DNA of 64,000 bases, taken from NCBI RefSeq assembly GCF_902150065.1, contig NC_043987.1, positions 27,727,987 through 27,791,986 on the forward strand, read 5' to 3'. The stretch comes from Myripristis murdjan (Eukaryota > Chordata > Actinopteri > Holocentriformes > Holocentridae). Under the pieces are notes generated by a model, which was given only the letters and a program-made list of their open reading frames with translations, was not told where the DNA came from and did no database searches. A program made the translations under genes and the position numbers. Shown here in pieces: positions 58,201 to 64,000 of this stretch; the first letter of the stretch is position 1, and every line of letters begins with the position of its first letter.

Positions 58201-61200
58201 CTGTTTGAACTCACAAAGAGCAAGCTGAGCCTCACTGCAGACAGCAGGTGTGAGGAGCTGAAGAAGGAGCTGGCTACTGTGCTGAAGAACTCTCTGGAAG
58301 GCTTGGAGAAGCTCGACTCCTTCCTGGATGCTGTGGAGCGGCTGGCGGTCACCTCGCTGCAGGTGTTCATGGAGAAGAACCCGGTGTTACAGCTGCCCCG
58401 AGGGATCAGCCTTGATAGAGTTCAGGCTGTCATTACTGCTGCAAGGCTGGTCTGCCCACTGCTCCTTGAGTTTAAGAGAGATGCAAGTGCCTTCTTCCTT
58501 CCCAGCATCCACAATGTGGAAGTACTGGCAGCTTCTTTGGACAAATACATATGCATCACCCATGAAATCTGTGAGAGGTTGGAGAAAAGGTAAATGGACA
58601 GTTCATTCTCATAAAAAACATGTACATTCCCTGAAAAAATACACTGTACAGTTGTATGAAAGGCACTATAAAACTGATTATAATGTTCTCATTTACAGTG
58701 CTATAAGTGAGTTTTCACAGAAGATGGTTAAGGAAATGGTGGTTGACCTAACTCTGGATTTGTCTGAGGACAACATACAAGCTATGCTTTGTCATATCAG
58801 ACAGCTCATTGATATCAGGTGAGAATTCTTCATAAAGAATTTGGAAAGATCTTGTTTGGTGAAGATCATGTTTCAACACACTTCATCATTGTGACATCAG
58901 TTATACTTCACTATATCTTCAAAACCATGGAAAAAAATGAATATTTTCACATCTGATTGAGCTTCATTTTCAGCTTAATTTCAGTCATTTAAGTTTAAGA
59001 AATATACTGTTGGAGGTGCCCTGGTGGGTCACCAGGCAGAATAAACACCCAATACTATTGAGGCTGCAGGAGCCCAGGTTTGATTCTGGCCCCTTGCTAC
59101 ATGTCATGCCCTCTCTCTGCCCTGTCTGGTCACTCTCCACTCTGCCGATATACTGAAGCAGGAATTCTCAGAAGTCCCGGAATAATCTTAAAAAGAAAAC
59201 AAATAACAGTATTAATAATAATACACTATCGACCTTTACAAAATCATTGAGGCCCTGCTCAAAACAGTGTCTGAGGAAGAGTTCACCTCCTCAGGTGTTT
59301 TTTTGTTAAGAACTAAAGGAAAGTGACACCAAAAAGGCCAATGGACAAACAAGCTTAACCATGTTAAACATGCACCAACTTCGCTGGTATTGGTGTGAGG
59401 AGGAGCCATTAGAAACAGAGGAGACACTCTCTGAAAATGTTTGATGTTCCATTTTCCATCATGCCTTGTACTACACAGCAGTGTTCATGAGCGGTTCGGA
59501 GCTGGATTGAACGAGGAGCGGTGCATCGTTATTTAACGCGGTGCGGTGGTGCGGGTTTCTTTATTGCCGTTCCATCGCTCCGGTGCGGAGCGAGTGGTGA
59601 ATTACCCCCGCTCCCAGCCTAAATATATTGTAGCAACTCTGTTGTTATCTTGATGTTGGATGCTGTTTAGTGCAGATGTTGTGTAAGTTCCTACCTGTTA
59701 TGTTACTTGAATGCACCTTGAGAGTTGGGCCAGGCATGTGAATGGCTGAGAGGGGTAAGGGGGCGGGACAGGGGTGAGAAGGTCAGGGATACTTTGTGTG
59801 TGTACGTGTGCCCCGGTTTGTGAGCGAACGGGAGAGAGAGAGCAGCCAAGTTAATCTGTGCCATTCGTTTTTCTGCTTGTTGGCATGGTTACGGCCGACA
59901 GTAACCGGCGTTTAGTAATAAAGAACATTGCCGATAAACTGTCGCCTTCCTTCCATCGTCCGGTGGGACGCTACAATATATATTTGCTTGCAAGTTTTGT
60001 AAGCGCTTTTTATCATCCACTTCAAACTGCCAAGTTGCTAGAAATCCATAAACTTAGCTGCCTAGTCCTGAACGCTAGGCCTAGTGTTTCTCTGCCAGAG
60101 CTATCTGTCAAGAAGAAAGCCTACTGTAGTAGCTACCAGCCACCACGCCATCTATAGATGCAGCTAGGCTACAGCAATGCACTCTGGATTTATGAACAGA
60201 CTCTGAAAACAGTTGCCGTCACTTGCTGACTTGTGACCTTAGTGGATTACTTAAACATCTGGATGACACATTACAGATTCGCCTGTGGAACAGGTAAGTT
60301 ATGTGTTGTCAGGCTAACGTTATCTGATGGTCTTGTTGGAATACCGGTAAATGTTAGCCTTATTTTAACCATGGTAACATTAGCTAACGTTAACGTAGAT
60401 GTCACTTGTTTTATGTTGTTGTGCAGCTTGTCTGGGCGGGCTAAGTTAAGTATGGGATAGCCTATTGTTGACTGCCTGTTCACCTATTGTACTGAAACCC
60501 AGAATCATCATTAATAGTAATATAAGCGGAGTGGAGCGATTGCGGAGCGGAGTGGAGTGGTGTTTAGAGGAATTGGGGTGAGCGATTTGGTGCGAAGTGC
60601 GCGCCGCAGTGATGGTTGGAGCAGGGCGGTGCGAGCGAATTGCCGTTACTGCGTGAGTTTGGTGCGACTATTTCTTGCGCTCTGAGCCGCTCATGTAGTC
60701 TGCTACACAGAGGACTAAACATCCCGTTTAACATTTTCTTGAATCTCTTCTCTCTTTATCAGGATGGACCAGCACTTCAGGCTGGTGTTTTTGTTCCAGG
60801 AAATGCCATGTTCAAAGTTCATCAGTGAGTTCAGAGAGCGAAAACCCAGGATGCTGCAGTTTCTGTCCGACCTGGAGGAGACTGCTGTCCAGCTCGACAG
60901 GATGAAGATGGAGGCAAAGATTCCTAGTGTGGCCGGCAGCTCAATGGGGACAGTTGGAGGTGTGCTTTCCATCGTTGGTTTGACCTTAGTTCCTTTCTCA
61001 TTTGGAATGTCTTTCGTTCTGACCATGATTGGGATCGGGCTGGGAGTGGCCAGCACAATCACGGCAGCCACAGAGATTGTAGACAATAACAACAAAAAAA
61101 AAAACAAAGCTAATGAACTCTTCCAGAAGTTTATGGAGGATGTGGAGAGTCTCCAGGCGTGTTTAGAGGGAGTGTCCAGTCAAACATTCACTGGAATTGA

Positions 61201-61636
61201 AGTGAGCAAATTGGACGTGGTCCTGGGAGTCGGCAAAGTTCTCACTAAAGTTGGCACTGTTGGAAAAGGCATTGATTCTATTGTTGACGCTACCTCTGCT
61301 ACAGTGGTCAAAAGTGATGACCTGATCCTAACTGCTGGTAAGGTGGAAAGCCAGGAAGGTAAGGCATTACGTAACGTACCCAGGGTGGCCTCAGACATCC
61401 CATTCATCTGTAAAGACAGCATGAGTCTGGCCAAAGGCAGCAAGAGTGACGTCTCAGAGTTCATCAGAGCCAGAGCTGCACTTTGGCGTTCAGAGCTGGA
61501 CTCATGGCAGAAGATCCATGACTCCCTGTGTCAAGGCCTGGAGACATCAGAGAAGACCCAAACTATCCTGGAGATGCCATTTTATCCACTGGAACGAAAA
61601 CAAAGCATGGACAAAAAATTGAACTTTTCCAGTTGA
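46042..61636 (+). CDS. Apolipoprotein L-like gene 4 (four coding exons, large first intron)
   Basis: Exons are 46042-46097, 58005-58589, 58699-58818 and 60763-61636, together 1635 bp and 544 residues, with phase-2 introns. Exon 1 reads [19 protein letters not shown]; exon 2 has the long helical form shared with gene 3. The last exon keeps the ApoL core ([18 protein letters not shown], then [11 protein letters not shown]). It lacks 34 residues present in gene 3 between VASDIP and FICKDS, an in-frame 102-bp loss that removes the second hydrophobic segment. It does not keep the CaaX-like end of gene 3. Intron 1 (11.9 kb) holds an antisense endogenous retrovirus and several DNA transposons; intron 3 holds a SINE and a TIR element. 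AATAAA lies near 61869. Reading frame and splice sites are intact. Confidence 0.8.
46300..46412. repeat. (CT)n(CA)n and poly-T tract
   Basis: CT and CA repeats at 46300-46368 are followed by an interrupted poly-T run to about 46412, in intron 1 of gene 4. Confidence 0.9.
46435..47000 (+). mobile_element. hAT transposon 5' end (TTF/ZMYM1-like)
   Basis: CAGGGGCGTAGAACTGGG resembles the terminus of ZMYM1-like hAT elements. About 430 bp further on, after a (TG)n run (46804-46854), the frame reads [14 protein letters not shown], the typical N-terminal motif of that transposase family. The rest of the gene is missing. It may belong to the same family as the relic at 9640-10500, which represents the middle of such a transposase. 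Confidence 0.5.
47040..47772 (+). other. Unclassified repeat end and short zinc-finger-like frame
   Basis: GGGCCCGAGCACTGGAACAG then GTGCGAAGCCCTATTGTTATT (about 47062-47100) is the end of an abundant fish repeat I cannot classify. Downstream, 47424-47510 encodes [20 protein letters not shown] and ends at a GTAAGT donor. Its CxxC...H pattern hints at a zinc finger, but no following exon is found before the retrovirus. Confidence 0.3.
47773..48117 (-). repeat. 3' LTR of the endogenous retrovirus
   Basis: 345 bp, TG...CA, apparently identical to 54114-54458. The 5-bp duplication GTTAG precedes it on the + strand. Confidence 0.9.
48118..48130 (-). other. Polypurine tract
   Basis: On the element strand AACAGGAGGGAAA directly abuts the 3' LTR, as expected for the plus-strand primer of a retrovirus. 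Confidence 0.75.
48241..49711 (-). pseudogene. Retroviral env remnants
   Basis: The upstream part (49205-49711) begins with a hydrophobic signal-like segment and has several N-glycosylation-type sites, as in a surface subunit. The downstream part (48241-48531) has a long transmembrane segment and a short cytoplasmic tail, as in a transmembrane subunit. It is fossil and broken. Confidence 0.65.
49894..52774 (-). pseudogene. Retroviral pol remnants (protease, RT, RNase H part, integrase)
   Basis: From 52774 down there are an aspartic protease (DSGA motif), a reverse transcriptase with YVDD (51121-51834), a short RNase H-like start (near 51000-51150), an integrase core (50273-50623) and an integrase C-terminal domain with WEGPYQV (49894-50169). 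The order is that of a class I retrovirus. The region is broken in several places and contains a nested retroposon tail. Confidence 0.75.
51877..51945 (+). mobile_element. L2/SINE-type 3' tail nested in the retrovirus
   Basis: AAATGTAAAGTGCGTTACAA followed by (ATT)n is the 3' tail of a fish LINE or its SINE partner. It lies within pol, between the protease and reverse transcriptase parts. Confidence 0.6.
53040..53296 (+). mobile_element. LINE 3' tail with (ATCT)n nested in the retrovirus
   Basis: The stretch ends in GCTGCTGGAACACCAGAATT, then TTCCCTGGTTGGGATCAAT and an ATCT tandem run, a common 3' end of fish LINEs. It lies in the leader/gag part of the provirus in the opposite orientation. 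Confidence 0.6.
53753..53850 (-). repeat. Duplicated LTR-like motif in the retroviral leader
   Basis: Two tandem copies of GGAGTGAGTAGCTTACCCCT with CTGGGCAGCGACCTCTCAC match a block inside each LTR (near 47852-47895 and 54193-54236). They are followed by a short duplicated word, CACTCAAGAACGGTT. Confidence 0.8.
54094..54110 (-). other. Primer-binding site, tRNA-Tyr type
   Basis: On the element strand TGGTCCTTCGAGCTGGA lies three bases from the 5' LTR. It closely matches the complement of the 3' end of vertebrate tRNA-Tyr (acceptor CCTTCGA...TCGAAGGACCA), from memory of the tRNA. Confidence 0.65.
54114..54458 (-). repeat. 5' LTR of the endogenous retrovirus
   Basis: 345 bp, apparently identical to the 3' LTR, followed on the + strand by GTTAG. 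No promoter elements were assigned. Confidence 0.9.
54588..55684. mobile_element. Mariner/Tc1-type TIR element, non-autonomous
   Basis: Ends CAGTTTTTTTCAATTGCTTA and (opposite strand) CAGTTTTTTTCAATTGCTTA are inverted, flanked by TA on both sides, the target duplication of Tc1/mariner elements. Near 54960-55020 a remnant with GAGGACGAGGAGTCCAGG may be a transposase start. The middle holds GAGCCGGCTC repeats and a (CA)n run (55194-55220), possibly a further insertion. No intact transposase is present. Confidence 0.75.
55685..56523. other. Intron 1 of gene 4, unclassified
   Basis: No exon or recognisable element is seen. Open frames here are short and unlike known proteins. Confidence 0.4.
56524..57425. 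mobile_element. PIF/Harbinger transposon relic with both genes
   Basis: The left end GGGTCTGTTTCACAAAGCAG is the teleost Harbinger terminus. On the + strand 56955-57114 encodes the transposase N-terminus ([20 protein letters not shown], ...[15 protein letters not shown]). On the - strand 57356-57180 encodes the start of the partner Myb/SANT-like protein ([28 protein letters not shown]). Both are cut short and the right terminus is missing. Confidence 0.75.
57600..57707. mobile_element. End fragment of a hAT-like element
   Basis: The block with ATCGGTATCGGCCGAT, CTCAAGGCTGCAGTATCGG and GTGGTATCGAGCCATCCCTA matches the known right end of an abundant teleost hAT-type repeat. No partner end is seen. 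Confidence 0.5.
59017..59195 (+). mobile_element. tRNA-derived SINE-like repeat
   Basis: AGGCTGCAGGAGCCC then GGTTTGATTCTGGCCCC resembles a B box (GGTTCRANNCC). It is followed by ATGTCATGCCCTCTCTCTGC, the usual body of a common fish SINE. An A box is not clear. It lies in intron 3 of gene 4. Confidence 0.5.
59486..60695. mobile_element. TIR element in intron 3 of gene 4 (1.2 kb)
   Basis: Left CATGAGCGGTTCGGAGC and right (opposite strand) CATGAGCGGCTCAGAGCG are inverted. Subterminal regions are rich in GCGGAGCG/GGTGCGG words on both sides. A 99-codon open frame inside (59858-60157) resembles no known protein. No target duplication is clear. Confidence 0.6.
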
Positions 61637-62047
61637 GGAGTCAGCGATTAGACAATATTTGTGGCAACTTGTGGCAAAAAAAAAAAACCCAAACCCCAAT
61701 TCATCAGGAAACAAATACTCCTATGTAAGAACAAAGTAAATTTATTAACAAGCAAATTTGCAAAATTGTGAACACAGTTTCAAAAGGAAAACATGAGCTA
61801 CTCGGGAAAAGGAAACAAGCTGTGGTGGAATAGAACTGACTTGTGGTCAATCAAAGCATCTAAGCTCAAATAAAGTAATTCCAGCTTTACATCAAGCTCT
61901 CTGCCAAGAATATATACTGGATGGACTTAAACCTACAGCTTGTAGACTTCTAATCAAAATTTGGGGTTACACTCACTAACTGTTTCTATATACTCATAAA
62001 AGTTGCATCATCAGCCTGACAGGAGGGTCATCATAGCAATAAGCAGG
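61637..62047. other. 3' flank of gene 4
   Basis: AT-rich sequence with poly-A near 61677-61687 and AATAAA near 61869. No other feature is seen. Confidence 0.4.
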
Positions 62048-63563
62048 CTGTTCTCATTCAACATTCGTACAAATTCCTACGAAAAATAATGCACAAATTT
62101 TCGTGCATATTCCTACGAATTTCCAGCAGCATGAGCGATCAGCGCGCCTGCGCGAGCCCCGAAGTGAGAGCCTTAAGGAAAATGGCGGACATTCCTTTTA
62201 TTCTCAGTGGAAAATGCAATATTTTAAGATAGCTTATGCATTCAAATGCGTTTTGATAACATTTCTAGCGGGAAATGTGCATTTTATTTCCAAAAACTTC
62301 GTTCAGTTAGTGTATATAATGTTTACTTTGTTAGTTATTATGAAGATTCTTTCAGGTTTCTATCGTTGCTATGGCTGTTGCTATGGACGCTGCTACCACT
62401 GTCGCTGATGTAGCTTCCGCTCGGAAGTATTGTCCTCACTGTCACCTGGAAATCTGGGGAGGGAGGCGTGGGGTTAACCTGCTCTCACAGAAATCCGTGA
62501 AATGAGCATGACCTCCTAATAACGCATTGCGTGCTCCTCGCATGTAACCTGTTTTAATCGATTTCTATGGTTTTAATTCCGTGTGATCACCACACAAACG
62601 GTGTTCACTGGAAGTCGGCGAGATTCCGTGACGTCACGCTGTGGGTGGTGGTTCATAGATCCCGGAAGTGCAAATTTAATCGATATTCCGGAAAAAGTTC
62701 TGATTATTAGCCATAACGTTGTAACCATCCAAGGCAGACTTACCACGAGCTATGAGGATGTGTAACGATGGCATGTGCTTCAGCCGATTCCACAAGTCCC
62801 GTATAATATCAACTTTATTTTAAGAAAACACGTTTTATTTGCGATGTTATCACGGAGAAGCACTACATTACCCATAATCCTAGTGTTTATCAGCGACGTG
62901 TCTGATTTTACTTTCATCAATAAAGTCAATAAAGTGTAATAAAGTGCATGAAAGTTGATAATATGCTGATATGTTACGCCATTGAACACAACCCTTTCAG
63001 TCAGCGAAACAGAGCGGGTGGAAAAACTGCGGAAACACGTCAAAATAGCACTAATGATTTATATATATTTTTTTATTTTTCATAACACATCTTTATTCGT
63101 GATATAAACATAGGCTACATGTTAAGGTTATAGTTTTGGTGTTAAAAACTACCGTATGTATGTTTTTTAAACCTAATTTCAAAACTTTTCCCCTAACCCG
63201 GAAGAGGCGTACCAGAACTACAATCTGCGCGGAGTTGCAACACACAGAGGTGTCCTGCGCCATAGATTTTGTAGTTCTAATATGTTATGTCTATTATGTG
63301 ATGTTGTGATCACTAATTTTTCAATCTTCATTATAGTTTTTGGGTGTGGGAAGAACGCCTGTTTGGTCAGATTTTATTTATTTTTTTCTTAAGATAGTGA
63401 AATCATGTTTTTTCCATGTTTTGACACTAGTCAGTGGCGCCCCCTATTGGTTTGCCATCGGGCATGATAGTAGAGGTCAAGAGCTTTCCAAAAATGTTGA
63501 CCCCATGTCTGTGCCATTTTTTGTTGCTACGATATCATACGAACCGTTTCATGAGAATACGTT
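62048..63563. mobile_element. Possible TIR element downstream of gene 4 (1.5 kb)
   Basis: Left TTCTCATTCAACATTCGTAC and right (opposite strand) TTCTCATGAAACGGTTCGTA are imperfect inverted repeats of about 25 bp. The interior includes CpG-containing sequence and a 101-codon frame (62103-62408) with no known relatives. No transposase is present, and the boundaries are tentative. Confidence 0.4.
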
Positions 63564-64000
63564 GCAATAAGTGACAGCAGCACATCCTACACACACACAA
63601 ATGTTGCACTATTTTGGCCTAAATAGCAGAAATACTGGTGCTGATGCTACTCTCTTCCATTGGATCTTTTTTTATGTAGGAAAAATGAGCCGTTGTCGTA
63701 GTAATCACTTCACATTAAAAAAGCAGGGAAGTGTGTGTTGGTGTCCAGTCAGCTCCATTCAGAGAGAATGAGATGAATAAAGGGGATCTAGAGACTGTGA
63801 TCCAGTTCTGATTTGAGTGTGGTCAGTGGGAACATGTAGATTATAAGCAGTTTCCTGTCCATCAACCATCAGCATTGTGAGACTCAACAGCTTCAGTGTC
63901 ACAATAGTTGGTCATTTTTGAAGTTTTGCCATGTTTTTACAATTTTTCCTGTCAAGTGTCTCTCTGTCTTTGGTGGTGTGATTCAAATACTACTGCTTTC
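63564..64000. other. Window end, nothing recognised
   Basis: No exon, repeat or other element is recognised in the last 440 bases. Confidence 0.4.

Overview
The window is vertebrate nuclear DNA and almost certainly from a ray-finned fish. It has intron-containing genes with GT/AG junctions, many dinucleotide and trinucleotide microsatellites, and a typical teleost repeat mix (Tc1-like, hAT, PIF/Harbinger, L2-clade LINEs, a tRNA-type SINE, a class I endogenous retrovirus). Nothing bacterial is present. All gene models were built by reading exons and splice sites by eye. No database search was run.

The core is a tandem array of four apolipoprotein L (ApoL)-like genes, all on the + strand: gene 1 (4666-8656), gene 2 (21147-29120), gene 3 (32725-38030) and gene 4 (46042-61636). 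Each has four coding exons: a tiny first exon, a helical N-terminal exon (468-594 bp), a 120-bp exon, and a large exon with the ApoL hydrophobic core. Every intron is phase 2. Genes 1 and 2 form one recent pair, alike even in their 3' flanks; genes 3 and 4 form a second, longer pair. Interferon-response-like elements (GAAANNGAAAC) lie 120-160 bp upstream of the start codons of genes 1-3, and a weaker one lies upstream of gene 4, so the array reads as an interferon-inducible membrane-active family. The copies are drifting. Gene 3 carries a one-base frame disruption and a C-terminal CaaX-like end, gene 4 lacks a 34-residue hydrophobic segment, gene 2 has a duplicated splice donor, and two orphan exon copies lie in or near gene 2.

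Between genes 1 and 2 a complete cytosolic sulfotransferase gene (SULT2/SULT3 type, 291 aa, six coding exons) lies on the - strand at 12285-16071.

Mobile DNA fills the rest. From left to right: an AT-rich MITE (2778-3148), a Tc1 relic (5090-5632), a hAT transposase relic (9640-10500), L2 pieces (10897-12200), a GC-rich palindrome (16824-17052), a 2.46-kb TIR element holding a small spliced proline-rich gene-like unit (17905-20364), a 2.16-kb TIR element made of 310-bp higher-order repeats (22374-24534), a Penelope-like or unclassified insertion with a hammerhead-like motif (27093-27786), two copies of a GC-rich TIR element with a hAT MITE nested in the second (38409-39247; 39384-41530), an L2 LINE (42610-45105), a hAT 5' end (46435-47000), a 6.7-kb endogenous retrovirus in antisense with identical LTRs (47773-54458), a mariner-like MITE (54588-55684), a Harbinger relic with both genes (56524-57425), a SINE (59017-59195), and TIR elements in intron 3 of gene 4 (59486-60695) and downstream of it (62048-63563).
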